Positions 18,241-26,563 of a stretch of 64,000 nt of DNA are shown here, in pieces. The position numbers and the translations under genes were made by a program. The stretch is from positions 41,190 to 105,189 of the forward strand of contig NZ_JARFTR010000125.1 of NCBI RefSeq assembly GCF_029167235.1, in the 5' to 3' direction. Within the stretch, counting starts at the first letter, position 1. Every line of letters begins with the position of its first letter. Origin of the DNA: Kamptonema sp. UHCC 0994 (GTDB lineage Bacteria > Cyanobacteriota > Cyanobacteriia > Cyanobacteriales > Microcoleaceae). A model generated the notes under the pieces. It ran no database searches and was not told where the DNA came from. It saw only the letters and a list, made by a program, of their open reading frames with translations.

Positions 18241-18672
18241 ATGAAGAAACAATTGTTATTTCTGCCCGGAGTAATTGCCTTAATTATTGCTGCCGCCCCG
18301 GTAATTCCCGCATTTACTAATACTGCCGTTGCTGCTGATGCTCAACCAGGTAGAGCCGGTGGAGCGAGAGCGAAATCTAATCAACTGAATTTGACTGATG
18401 CTCAAAAGGCACAAATGAAGCAAATTCGAGAATCTAGCCGCCAACAAATGGATGCTATTTTCACCCCAGAGCAAAAAGAACAACTCCGCACAGCTCGGCA
18501 ACAACGACAAAAGCCTAACCTGAATTTGAGTGAAGATCAAAAAGCAAAACTCAAAGCGATTCGCGAAAGTTCTAAGAGTCAGATGGATGCGATTCTAACT
18601 CCTGAGCAAAAGCAAAAGCGTCAGGAAATGCGAGCTTCGCATCCGAGAAATCAGCAAGGTCAGTCTAAATAG
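18241..18672 (+). CDS. Spy/CpxP-like periplasmic protein
   Basis: A 143-residue exported protein. The ATG at 18241 gives a classic signal peptide (MKKQLLFLPGVIALIIAA..., cleavage near AVAADAQ). The mature part carries two copies of the LTxxQ pattern: LTDAQKAQMKQIRESSRQQM and LSEDQKAKLKAIRESSKSQM, each followed by TPEQK. This is the Spy/CpxP family of ATP-independent periplasmic chaperones and stress sensors. No two-component partner lies nearby. Confidence 0.75.
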   Translation: MKKQLLFLPGVIALIIAAAPVIPAFTNTAVAADAQPGRAGGARAKSNQLNLTDAQKAQMKQIRESSRQQMDAIFTPEQKEQLRTARQQRQKPNLNLSEDQKAKLKAIRESSKSQMDAILTPEQKQKRQEMRASHPRNQQGQSK

Positions 18673-18818
18673 AACGGACAGTCTGTAATGATTCTTTAAT
18701 TGACTCAAAAAGCGGAAGAGAAAGATAAATTATTCTCTTTCGCTTTCTGCTTTTGAATTAATACTAATAGTGTGATATACTGCTAATAATAAAGCATTAA
18801 TTAAATAAGTCAAGCCTG

Positions 18819-19259
18819 ATGGAAGAACTATTCACCCTCAAAGACTTACTGCTCAAGGGAGATATTTCAGGGGCATTAATTATAGTCGATGAACTAGAAG
18901 AAATGAGCCGCGACGATAAAATTAGTAATATTCGCAGCTATGCTATAATTATGCTGCTGCATTTAATCAAACAGCAGGTAGAAAATCGTACAACTCGCTC
19001 TTGGGATATTTCAATTCGCAATTCATCACGCCAAATTCAGAGCAAGAATAAGCGACGTAAAGCAGGTGGTTATTACTTAATACCTCAAGAGTTACGCCTT
19101 GCCTTAGAAGAAGCTTATCCAGATGCAATCGATGGGGCTGCATTGGAGGTAGAGTCAGGGCGTTATGAATCAGAAGAATTAGAAACTATGGTTAATAGAG
19201 AAGAAATCTTAGATCGGGCAATGGCATTAATTTTACCATCTGAATCCTCGCAGTCTTAA
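18819..19259 (+). CDS. DUF29 family protein
   Basis: A 146-residue helical protein that matches the DUF29 pattern, with the central block IIMLLHLIKQQVENRTTRSWDISIRNS followed by a basic segment KNKRRKAGGYYL. Function is unknown; members are common in cyanobacteria. It stands alone, about 150 bases after the Spy-like gene. Confidence 0.75.
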   Translation: MEELFTLKDLLLKGDISGALIIVDELEEMSRDDKISNIRSYAIIMLLHLIKQQVENRTTRSWDISIRNSSRQIQSKNKRRKAGGYYLIPQELRLALEEAYPDAIDGAALEVESGRYESEELETMVNREEILDRAMALILPSESSQS

Positions 19260-19387
19260 TCCAGAAAAAAAGCTAGTTAATTACTTGCAATTTGTTAAGT
19301 AAATCCACCTAATTAAACATAAGATCGGGATTGCTAAAAAGCTAACTGTAGAAACATTCTTTCTTCTACTTATTGCAAAGGAATTAT

Positions 19388-19451
19388 GTCATCGCGAGTG
19401 AAACGAAGCAATCGCAAGGTTTTGGGATTGCTTCGTTTCACTCGCAATGAC
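19388..19451. repeat. Dispersed GTCATTGCGAG-type palindrome
   Basis: Arms starting GTCATCGCGAGTGAAACG and ending CGTTTCACTCGCAATGAC pair over about 25 bases with one mismatch, around a short loop. Palindromes beginning GTCATTGCGAGNGAA occur in many unrelated bacterial genomes. Here it lies just after the topA 3' end and could form a terminator-like hairpin, though no long T-run follows. Confidence 0.7.
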
Positions 19452-19458
19452 AAGTGTT

Positions 19459-22167
19459 TTATGACTTAGCTTTCTTCTTCGCCGCCGTCGTAGTTGTAGC
19501 TTTCTTAGTAGTTGTCTTAGTAGCCGTTGACGACTTTGAAGACTTCGCCGCCGTAGTTGTCTTAGTTGACTTCTTCGACTTGCTAGTAGATTTTGTCCCC
19601 GAACTTTCCTTAGCGGCTAAAAGGTCGAGTGCCTTTTCTAAGGTAAAATTCTCCACAGCTTCATCCTTCGGCAAAGAAGCATTTATCTTGCCATGTTTCA
19701 CATAAGGGCCGTAACGTCCATCATAAACATTGATCGGTTCGTCATCGGCGGGATGATTACCTAAAACCCGCAAAGGTTCGACAGTTTTGCTACTTTTACC
19801 GCGAGCAGCTTTGGGTTGTGCTAACAACTCTAAAGCACGTTCAAAGGTAATTGTGATTACATCATCACCAGCTTTTAACGAGCGATATTCCTTGCCTTCC
19901 TTACCGCGATCGCTAACTACATAGGGCCCATACATCCCTAAACTTGCCTGAATTTTAGCCCCCGTCTCTGGGTGTAAGCCCAAATTGCGCGGCAAAGATA
20001 GCAAACCAACGGCCATTTCTACGGTAACGCTTTCCTTAGCTACCCCTTTTGGTAAAGAAGTCCGTTTAGGTTTCTTATTCTCCTCAGTAGATAAACCTAA
20101 CTGCACGTAAGGGCCGTAATTTCCGACAAGAATGTAAATAGGTTCCCCTAACTCCGGGTGCATTCCTAATTTTTCTGGGCCTTCGGTTTTTTGCCGTAGG
20201 ATTAATTCAATTTGTGCTGGATCTAAATCTGCTGGTGTTAAATCTGGCGGAATAGAAGCTGTCACCATGCCTTCGGGACTTTCTGCCTCGATGTAAGGGC
20301 CGAATTTGCCGATACAGACTTTGGCTGGTAAATTTTCTAATTCTACAGTCCGGGCAAGTTTAGCATCAATTTCAGTGTCGCCACTTTTAACTAATGTTTG
20401 CAGACCAGTTTCACCTAGATAGAATTTTCGCAGGTAAGGCAACCATTGAGCTTCGCCGGTAGCAATTTCATCTAGTGTTGCTTCCATTTTAGAAGTAAAG
20501 CTAGTGTCTACCAAATCGGGAAAATGTTTTTCCAACAATGCTGTGACTGCAAAGGCGGTAAAAGTAGGAATTAAGGCATTTGCTACTAACTTGGCATAGC
20601 CGCGATCGATAATTGTGCCGATGATGCTGGCGTAGGTACTGGGACGACCAACGCCTTCACTTTCTAAAGTTTTAACTAAAGAAGCTTCGGTAAATCTGGC
20701 AGGCGGCTGTGTTTCGTGACCGATCGCTTCTAATTCGGTACAATTAGGGCGATCGCCTACTTTCAAAGGTGGCAAAATTACCTCTTGGTCTTCTAAAGCT
20801 GCATCTGGATCGTCGGAACCTTCCACGTAGGCCCGCAAGAAACCGGGGAAGTCGATGCGTTTCCCAGAGGATCTAAACCCTGCATCTTCTACCTGCAACT
20901 GTACGGTAATGTGAGTTTGGCGCGAGTCAGCCATTTGAGAGGCGACTGTCCGCTTCCAAATTAAGTCATAAACTCGGAAATCTTGACCTTCTAAGCCTGT
21001 TTCCTGGGGTGTGCGGAAAGTGCTACCAGCGGGCCTGATGGCTTCGTGGGCTTCTTGTGCGCCTTTGCTTTTGGTAGTGTATTTACGGGGTTGGGGGCTG
21101 AGGTATTCGTTACCGTACAGGGCTTGAACGCAACTGCGGGCGGCCTCGATCGCCTGTTCGGATAAATGCACCGAGTCAGTCCGCATATAGGTAATAAAAC
21201 CCCGTTCGTAGAGGCCTTGGGCAACTCGCATGGTTTCCCGCGCACCCAGTCGCAATTTGCGGTTAGCTTCCTGCTGCAAAGTCGAGGTGGTAAAGGGTGG
21301 CGAGGGTTTGCGGGTGACGGGCCGTTCCTCGATGTTGGCGACATTCCAGGGTTTATCTAGGAGGCGATCGCGCAACGCATTAGCCTCTTCCTCATTCAGC
21401 AATAACACATTGCGGCCGGCAGCAATGCGCCCCGTACTTTCATCAAAATCGCTACCTGTGGCAACTTTCACATTGCGGACGGTAACGAGTTTGGCATCAA
21501 ATTCACTGCCCTTTTGCCCTTTCTTGGCATTAGGCGGAGTCAAAGTTGCTTTTAAATCCCAGTAACTCCCTTGGCGGAAGGCGCGGCGATCGCGTTCTCG
21601 GCGGACTAAAAGCCGCACTGCTACTGACTGTACCCGCCCCGCTGATAGCCCTCTGGCGATTTTTTTCCACAACAGAGGAGAAACAGTGTAACCCACCAGC
21701 CGATCCAAAATTCGCCGCGTTTCCTGAGCCCGAACTACGTGCTCGTCGATGCTGCGACAGTGAGTTAAGGCGCTGCGGATGGCTTCACGAGTGATTTCGT
21801 GAAAGACCATCCGTTTGATGGGGACTTTGGGCTGGAGGACTTGCAACAAGTGCCAGGAGATGCTTTCACCTTCCCGGTCTTCGTCGGTAGCCAGAATCAG
21901 TTCGTCGGCTTCTTTGAGTGCGTCTTTGAGTTCCTTGACTATTTTCTTTTTATCTTTGGGGATAACGTAAAGCGGTTCAAAGTCAGCTTCCACGTTTACG
22001 CCCAATTGCGCCCATTTTTCTCCTTTGACGGCTTCGGGAATTTCTTCGGCGGAGGATGGGAGGTCGCGCACATGACCCATTGATGCCTCTACGCGGTAGG
22101 TGGAGGGCAGGAAGTTGCGAATGGTGCGGGCTTTAGTAGGAGATTCGACGATGACGAGGGTTGACAT
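19459..22167 (-). CDS. topA: DNA topoisomerase I (type IA)
   Basis: Relaxes negatively supercoiled DNA through a 5'-phosphotyrosine link. The start at 22167 gives [16 protein letters not shown], the canonical Toprim beginning; the open frame upstream of it runs into the repeated sequence at 22.2 kb and is non-conserved. Toprim acidic residues show as ATDEDREGE, and the catalytic tyrosine is Y327 in [10 protein letters not shown]. Instead of zinc fingers, the C-terminal third has several KxGxYGPYV-type repeats (for example [30 protein letters not shown]), then a Lys/Thr/Ser/Ala tail. Total 902 residues, usual for cyanobacteria. Confidence 0.96.
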   Translation of the reverse strand: MSTLVIVESPTKARTIRNFLPSTYRVEASMGHVRDLPSSAEEIPEAVKGEKWAQLGVNVEADFEPLYVIPKDKKKIVKELKDALKEADELILATDEDREGESISWHLLQVLQPKVPIKRMVFHEITREAIRSALTHCRSIDEHVVRAQETRRILDRLVGYTVSPLLWKKIARGLSAGRVQSVAVRLLVRRERDRRAFRQGSYWDLKATLTPPNAKKGQKGSEFDAKLVTVRNVKVATGSDFDESTGRIAAGRNVLLLNEEEANALRDRLLDKPWNVANIEERPVTRKPSPPFTTSTLQQEANRKLRLGARETMRVAQGLYERGFITYMRTDSVHLSEQAIEAARSCVQALYGNEYLSPQPRKYTTKSKGAQEAHEAIRPAGSTFRTPQETGLEGQDFRVYDLIWKRTVASQMADSRQTHITVQLQVEDAGFRSSGKRIDFPGFLRAYVEGSDDPDAALEDQEVILPPLKVGDRPNCTELEAIGHETQPPARFTEASLVKTLESEGVGRPSTYASIIGTIIDRGYAKLVANALIPTFTAFAVTALLEKHFPDLVDTSFTSKMEATLDEIATGEAQWLPYLRKFYLGETGLQTLVKSGDTEIDAKLARTVELENLPAKVCIGKFGPYIEAESPEGMVTASIPPDLTPADLDPAQIELILRQKTEGPEKLGMHPELGEPIYILVGNYGPYVQLGLSTEENKKPKRTSLPKGVAKESVTVEMAVGLLSLPRNLGLHPETGAKIQASLGMYGPYVVSDRGKEGKEYRSLKAGDDVITITFERALELLAQPKAARGKSSKTVEPLRVLGNHPADDEPINVYDGRYGPYVKHGKINASLPKDEAVENFTLEKALDLLAAKESSGTKSTSKSKKSTKTTTAAKSSKSSTATKTTTKKATTTTAAKKKAKS

Positions 22168-22228
22168 AGCACATCTTTTAAGGATAGCGGCGAGGCTAGT
22201 AATTTCTAGTGAGTGATAGTTTAAGCCG

Positions 22229-22395
22229 GATGTCAAGGGGTGGGCTCGAAGCGATCGCTTTTTTGCCAAGGCGGAGGCTACCTCATTTCACGCTATCTCA
22301 ATTTTTAACTTAATGCCGAGCGATCGTGTGGGAGGCGATCGGGCGATCGGGATTTTGGCCTGGTTTTTTGGCTAAGGCTGCCTCAGCTTACCTTA
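22229..22395. repeat. Long direct repeat, copy 1 (about 160 bp)
   Basis: It starts GATGTCAAGGGGT and ends GCTGCCTCAGCTTACCTT. The copy at 25579-25729 matches almost base for base over the first 110 bases and again at the end, with small insertions here around the extra GCGATCGG units (22334-22350). It lies just upstream of the topA start. No terminal inverted repeats were seen. Confidence 0.85.
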
Positions 22396-22476
22396 TCCTG
22401 AAAATATGGAGTTAAGACGGTTCTGGTAAAGGCGCGATCGCCCTGCTGACTTTGATCGGAAAGGAGAAGACTCATT

Positions 22477-23946
22477 ATGGGAAAAGGAGATCACATCTAT
22501 GTGGACTGCGGTGCTTACACACATCATGGAATTGATTGTGGTGATGGTACTGCCATTCATTACATAGGAGAAGCACTAAAAGGTGTGATTACTCGCACGT
22601 CTCTAGCTGAATTCACATCTGGCAAGCAACTCTTTGTGAAAAAGTATGAAGTTTCTGATTTATCAGATATCATTCTTTTGAGGGCAAAAAGTCGTTTAGG
22701 TGAAAATAAATACGATCTACTTTTCAACAACTGTGAACACTTCGCTACATGGTGTAAAACTGGTAAACATGAAAGCGAACAAGTAAATCGTGCGGCGACA
22801 GTAGCAGTAATTGGAGCATCAATTGGAGGAATAAAGAGTATGCAAGCCGTTAGTGCAACTTATCAAGTTTCTGAAGATATTTCTGCCGGACTTAGCAATG
22901 GTTCTTTAACGCGGATTGGTGGCGTTATTCGTAAGACTAATACAACACAAATAGTTGCTTGTGTACGTGAAACAACCCCTAATATTTCCCCTGTTTCAAA
23001 GCTGCTTCAGATTGGTGCATCTGCAAGTATCCTTAACTTAGGGGTAACAATGATGGGTTTTGCCATAATAAACCATCGCCTAAATGAATTAGAGCAACGC
23101 CTAAAACAAGCACAGGAAGTTTTAAACAAGATTAACCGCAAAATTGACCTTGGATACTATGCGAATTTTCGAGCTGCACTAGACTTGGCAGCTAAAGCCA
23201 TCACGATGAAAAATCCTGAAACTCGCAAATCTATGGCAATTAATGCGATCGGTGATTTGCGAAAAGCTGATTTTATCTATACTGATTACACAGACAAAGA
23301 ACTTGAACAAGGTAGCCAGATAGTTGATGAATATCTGTTAACCTTATTACTAGCCTATGTTGCTGAGGCGCGTTGTTATTTGGAGTTAGAAGCACCAGAT
23401 ACCGCACTTGAACTCTTGCGAGACGGAGCGGCAAAAGTGCGTCCGCGTATGCAGAAATACGTTGATTTGTTACTCACCTCTAACCCAGCAGCATACTTAC
23501 AACCTGAGTATAAAGGTGAGATTGATTTGCGTAGGCTAACTCGGATTTACCAATGGAGCGATCCGAATTTAGATGAAAATGCAGTATTCGATCTTCATCG
23601 TGAGAATTTGGTTAAGCTAGTACAAGATCCTAACAAATGGGTAGCTTCTCTACCACCAGCAATTTTAGATCGGGTTGAAGTGAAAGGATGGATATTTGGG
23701 CCAAGTGAGGACGATTTAAAGCGAGAGGCGATCAAACGTCTACCTCAAGTGCTTGAAGTCATCGAAAATATGATTGAAACTTATCAGCGTTTTGAAGCGT
23801 ATAAGGTAGAAGTAGAAGCTATTGATAAACTAGGAATTAGTTTCCAAGATTGGATTAAATTAGCTCCTGCTGAGAATAAACCGGAGGATGCAGAGTTAAT
23901 GTACATTATCCCAGATAAGCCATTGGATATAGTATTTGCCAGTTGA
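22477..23946 (+). CDS. LRAT-domain (NlpC/P60-type) membrane protein
   Basis: 489 residues. Residues 1-105 are a lecithin:retinol acyltransferase-like domain, a circularly permuted papain fold: histidines at H17 (HHGIDCG) and H28 (IHYIG), and the nucleophile C86 in NNCEHFATWC. Such domains transfer or cleave acyl groups of lipids. Two hydrophobic stretches follow (about 105-122 and 182-200). The rest is a long helical region starting with a coiled coil (LNELEQRLKQAQEVLNKINRK) and holding TPR-like helices. A strong GGAAAGGAG ribosome site precedes the ATG. Its place in the accessory region hints at a conflict or lipid-targeting role, which is inference. Confidence 0.75.
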   Translation: MGKGDHIYVDCGAYTHHGIDCGDGTAIHYIGEALKGVITRTSLAEFTSGKQLFVKKYEVSDLSDIILLRAKSRLGENKYDLLFNNCEHFATWCKTGKHESEQVNRAATVAVIGASIGGIKSMQAVSATYQVSEDISAGLSNGSLTRIGGVIRKTNTTQIVACVRETTPNISPVSKLLQIGASASILNLGVTMMGFAIINHRLNELEQRLKQAQEVLNKINRKIDLGYYANFRAALDLAAKAITMKNPETRKSMAINAIGDLRKADFIYTDYTDKELEQGSQIVDEYLLTLLLAYVAEARCYLELEAPDTALELLRDGAAKVRPRMQKYVDLLLTSNPAAYLQPEYKGEIDLRRLTRIYQWSDPNLDENAVFDLHRENLVKLVQDPNKWVASLPPAILDRVEVKGWIFGPSEDDLKREAIKRLPQVLEVIENMIETYQRFEAYKVEVEAIDKLGISFQDWIKLAPAENKPEDAELMYIIPDKPLDIVFAS

Positions 23947-24016
23947 AATAAAGAAGGCGATCGCACTTCACTAAGCTTAACTGTGCTAAGATTGAAAGCG
24001 AGATCGCCTTACAATT

Positions 24017-24040
24017 CCCCAATCTCAAAGCGCGATCGCC
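24017..24040. repeat. CCAATCTCAAAGCGCGATCG repeat, copy 1
   Basis: A 20-24-base word centred on a HIP1 octamer. It recurs at 24707-24730 and 25437-25460 (one base changed), always after a C-run. The three copies are all inside the accessory island. Confidence 0.7.
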
Positions 24041-24084
24041 CTTCATCAATCAATAAAAACTTCTGGGTTTGTTTAACTACAAGT

Positions 24085-24312
24085 CTAAACGTGATAAGCA
24101 GTAATAGCAACTGTTCCATCAGGACTGTAAATAGCTTCAATGCGTCTAAAAGTAGAATGATTCCACCACACTTTTAAGCGATTTCCTTGAGCCGGAGCCG
24201 TACCAAATTTAGCGTAACCTGCTGTCAATAAAATTAACTCAAATTCTGTAGATGGCAAAGTTTTTACGGTAATTTGAGGGATACCATCAAGCTTATGCTT
24301 ATCAAGGGTCAT
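24085..24312 (-). CDS. Small protein, unknown (island pair, second gene)
   Basis: 75 residues, soluble, with alternating beta-like segments (LPSTEFELILLTAGY, NRLKVWWNH). No family was recognised. It overlaps the end of the preceding minus-strand gene by 11 bases, which suggests translation as a pair. Confidence 0.5.
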   Translation of the reverse strand: MTLDKHKLDGIPQITVKTLPSTEFELILLTAGYAKFGTAPAQGNRLKVWWNHSTFRRIEAIYSPDGTVAITAYHV

Positions 24313-24559
24313 AACTACCTTGATAACTGCTGTAAATATGGTAGCCAGGGAGCACTAAAGCAATGCCAATTGGACTGTGAATTGTCCCCGGATAGCTTTC
24401 TTCCGGTAAACTACCTCCAATCCGAATTTTGATTGCACCTAGCCAAATATATAACCCTGGAATTAAAGTATCTAAACTGTAGGCGATCGCTCGCATTTGC
24501 CGATCGGCGGAATTAATCGGTTTTAAAGACTGCGGCTTTTCAGGTTTGGAAATAGACAT
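24302..24559 (-). CDS. Small protein, unknown (island pair, first gene)
   Basis: About 85 residues from the ATG at 24559 (MSISKPEKPQ); a start at 24592 would add 11 residues. The middle has LIPGLYIWLGAIKIRIGG and a Pro/Tyr/Gly-rich end. No known domain was recognised. The overlap with the following gene supports a two-gene unit. It has no signal peptide. Confidence 0.45.
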   Translation of the reverse strand: MSISKPEKPQSLKPINSADRQMRAIAYSLDTLIPGLYIWLGAIKIRIGGSLPEESYPGTIHSPIGIALVLPGYHIYSSYQGSYDP

Positions 24560-24706
24560 GGCACTAATTCCTGTGCGGTACGGTGCATTCATCGGTCTTG
24601 TTGATTACACTTTAACGTAACCTAATCTTCATTTTTCAAGTGTTAAGCTTATTTTACTATTTGGTTGCGATGCCTGCGACTGATTACGCCTACGCCCCTC
24701 TCCCAT

Positions 24707-24730
24707 CCCCAATCTCAAAGCGCGATCGCC
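24707..24730. repeat. CCAATCTCAAAGCGCGATCG repeat, copy 2
   Basis: Second copy of the HIP1-centred word, lying about 85 bases before the DUF433 antitoxin gene and following CTCTCCCAT. Confidence 0.7.
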
Positions 24731-24815
24731 ATTTCAAATCCTTATCAATATCGGACTCAAATATTTACAGCTACAATGTTAAGATATAAGTCATCAGAGT
24801 CAGAAAGGAAGAATT

Positions 24816-25040
24816 ATGCCCGTAAACTGGAGAGAACATATCGTCAGTACCCCCGATGTATTGCGAGGTAAACCAAGAATCAGAGGAACTAGAATTCCCG
24901 TTAGTCTCATTTTAGGTTATTTAGCATCAAGTAATACTGTCGAACACATTATTTCTGAGTTTCCCGATCTAGTTAAAGAACAGATAGATGCTTGCCTGGA
25001 TTATGCCCGCGATTTGTCAGATTTTGAAACAGTTGCCTAA
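24816..25040 (+). CDS. DUF433 family antitoxin
   Basis: 74 residues with the DUF433 hallmark: DVLRGKPRIRGTRIPVSLILGYL followed by a winged-helix-like C-terminal part ending ACLDYARDLSDFE. DUF433 proteins act as DNA-binding antitoxins next to PIN-like toxins. A GAAAGGAAG ribosome site precedes the ATG. The stop TAA shares its last A with the start of the following toxin gene, so the two are translationally coupled. Confidence 0.88.
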   Translation: MPVNWREHIVSTPDVLRGKPRIRGTRIPVSLILGYLASSNTVEHIISEFPDLVKEQIDACLDYARDLSDFETVA

Positions 25041-25408
25041 TGAGTTTAAGATTGTTTATCGATCAATGTGTTCCTAACTCTATTATTCAAATTCTTCGTG
25101 ATGCTGAACATGAAGTTTTTGTTTTGAGAGACTACATCCCTATTGAATCTCCAGATATTATTGTCATTGCCCAAGCTCAGGAATTAAATGCCATACTTGT
25201 TTCTCTCAATGGAGATTTCGCTGATATTGTGACTTATCCACCAAGCGCATATCAGGGAATTATCTCTATTCAACTGAGAAATCACCCGGAAATTATACCT
25301 CAATTGATGACAAGGCTAACAGAATATTTCTCGTTGTATAATAGCCCTGAACATTACCGAGGTAAATTACTGCTCGTAGAAGTCTACAGAATTCGCATTC
25401 GAGAGTAA
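25040..25408 (+). CDS. DUF5615 family PIN-like toxin
   Basis: 122 residues of the DUF5615 (Mut7-C-like PIN) family. The acidic active-site pattern is visible: D8 in LFIDQCVPNS, the DAEHEVFVLRDY segment, the AQAQELNAILVSLNGDF segment with a conserved aspartate, and a C-terminal IRIRE. By family it is probably an RNase toxin neutralised by the DUF433 protein encoded immediately before. The module looks intact, unlike several other toxin-antitoxin remnants nearby. Confidence 0.87.
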   Translation: MSLRLFIDQCVPNSIIQILRDAEHEVFVLRDYIPIESPDIIVIAQAQELNAILVSLNGDFADIVTYPPSAYQGIISIQLRNHPEIIPQLMTRLTEYFSLYNSPEHYRGKLLLVEVYRIRIRE

Positions 25409-25436
25409 TAATTGTCGCGATCGCGCCTCTGCCATC

Positions 25437-25460
25437 CCCCAATCTCAAAGTGCGATCGCT
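25437..25460. repeat. CCAATCTCAAAGTGCGATCG repeat, copy 3
   Basis: Third copy of the HIP1-centred word, one base different, immediately before the ParE-like remnant. Confidence 0.65.
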
Positions 25461-25461
25461 C

Positions 25462-25578
25462 TCATTTTGGATATTTTCTGGAAGCATGAAGAACGCGAAT
25501 AACTTGTACAGTTTCCTCTTTGTAGTCGGTAAATATCGCAGAAAGTGCCGCTTTTTTCTCGCTATCCAGTGTCAGCAT
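25462..25578 (-). pseudogene. C-terminal remnant of a ParE/RelE-type toxin
   Basis: A 38-codon stretch ends YKEETVQVIRVLHASRKYPK, close to the C-terminus of ParE-family toxins (IxVxRVLHxxRD). Everything N-terminal is missing: the homologous part stops where copy 2 of the long direct repeat begins at 25579. This suggests that the repeat replaced or cut the gene. Short and divergent, so identification is moderate. Confidence 0.5.
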
Positions 25579-25729
25579 GATGTCAAGGGGTCGGCTCGAA
25601 GCGATCGCTTTTTGCCAAGGCGGAGGCTACCTCATTTCACGCTATCTCAATTTTTAACTTAATGGTGAGCGATCGTGTTGGAGGTAATGGGGGGCTAGTT
25701 TTTTGGCAAAAGCTGCCTCAGCTTACCTT
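25579..25729. repeat. Long direct repeat, copy 2 (about 150 bp)
   Basis: Same orientation as copy 1 at 22229-22395 and separated from it by 3.35 kb. It lies between the ParE remnant and xisH. The right end reads GCTGCCTCAGCTTACCTTG. Short indels distinguish the copies, so they have had time to drift. Confidence 0.85.
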
Positions 25730-25795
25730 GATTGCGGGAAATTGCGCTAAATTATAGTCAAAATTGTATGGGAGCTAAGTCTTTCAGTAAAATTT

Positions 25796-26215
25796 ATGTC
25801 TGCTAGGGATGTCTTCCATCAATCTGTGATATCTGCTCTCCAGAAGGATAATTGGGTAATTACCCACGATCCACTAAGGCTAAAGTTTGGCGAAGACGAT
25901 CGGCTTAGTATTGACTTGGGAGCAGAACAGCTTTTGGCCGCAGAGCGTGGTTTGCAGCAGATTGCGGTGGAGGTTAAAAGCTTTCTGAGTGAATCAGCGA
26001 TGTTTGATTTCCACTTAGCCCTCGGTCAATTTCTGAATTATCGCTTAGCGCTTAGGAGACTAGAGCCGTCGCGATCGCTTTATTTGGCAATTCCGATCGC
26101 TGCTTATGATTAATTTTTCTATCGTGCTTTACCCCAAGCAGCGATAACTGAGTATCAATTGAAGTTGTTGATATATGACCCTACGAATGAGGTGATTGTG
26201 CAATGGATAAACTAA
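25796..26215 (+). pseudogene. xisH: xisH with in-frame TAA stop
   Basis: XisH, known as an fdxN-element excision controlling factor, has a restriction-endonuclease-like core. The N-terminal 105 residues are a clear match: DVFHQSVISALQKDNWVITHDPL, the motif with D in SIDLGAEQL and EVK in IAVEVKSF. The frame meets TAA at 26111-26113, then continues open in the same frame with further XisH-like sequence (FFYRALPQAA, QLKLLIYDP, ending VIVQWIN) to 26215. Counting through the stop gives about 139 codons, the usual length. So this is a full-length gene with one nonsense codon. Its end overlaps xisI by 13 bases. Confidence 0.85.
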
Positions 26216-26538
26216 CTGAATATCGGCAAATTGTGCGTACTTTCCTGATGGAATATAGCAAGACTAAACCCATAAATGGCGATATTGAAGTACAGGTTTT
26301 ATGTGACACTGAACACGATCATTATCAATTAGTGGACTTAGGTTGGGAAGGCCACCATCGGATTTATAGCTGTCTGATTCATTTAGATATCCGAAATGGA
26401 AAAGTCTGGATTCAGCGCAATCAAACTGATGAACTGATTGCTGAAAGTTTAGTGCTAATGGGTGTGGCACGGGAGGATATTGTTTTGGGGCTTCAGCCTC
26501 CCTATGCAAGACAGTTTACCAGCTATGGTGTGGCTTAG
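26203..26538 (+). CDS. xisI: XisI family protein
   Basis: 111 residues, complete: MDKLTEYRQIVRTFLMEY, a central block with HDHYQLVDLGWEGHHRIYSC, then DIRNGKVWIQRNQTDELIAE and a C-terminal GVAREDIVLGLQPPY. XisI normally pairs with XisH, with overlapping genes as here. The pair was described for control of fdxN-element excision in heterocystous cyanobacteria, yet it occurs in many copies in genomes that lack that element, which has led to suspicion of a toxin-antitoxin or defence role. No fdxN element or XisF recombinase is in the window. Confidence 0.92.
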   Translation: MDKLTEYRQIVRTFLMEYSKTKPINGDIEVQVLCDTEHDHYQLVDLGWEGHHRIYSCLIHLDIRNGKVWIQRNQTDELIAESLVLMGVAREDIVLGLQPPYARQFTSYGVA

Positions 26539-26563
26539 ACAGAAGAATGTGACTTAATCGAGT

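Noticed and set aside
22168..22269. N-terminal extension of topA
   Set aside because: It reads into the direct-repeat copy at 22.23 kb; the Toprim start [13 protein letters not shown] is at 22167.
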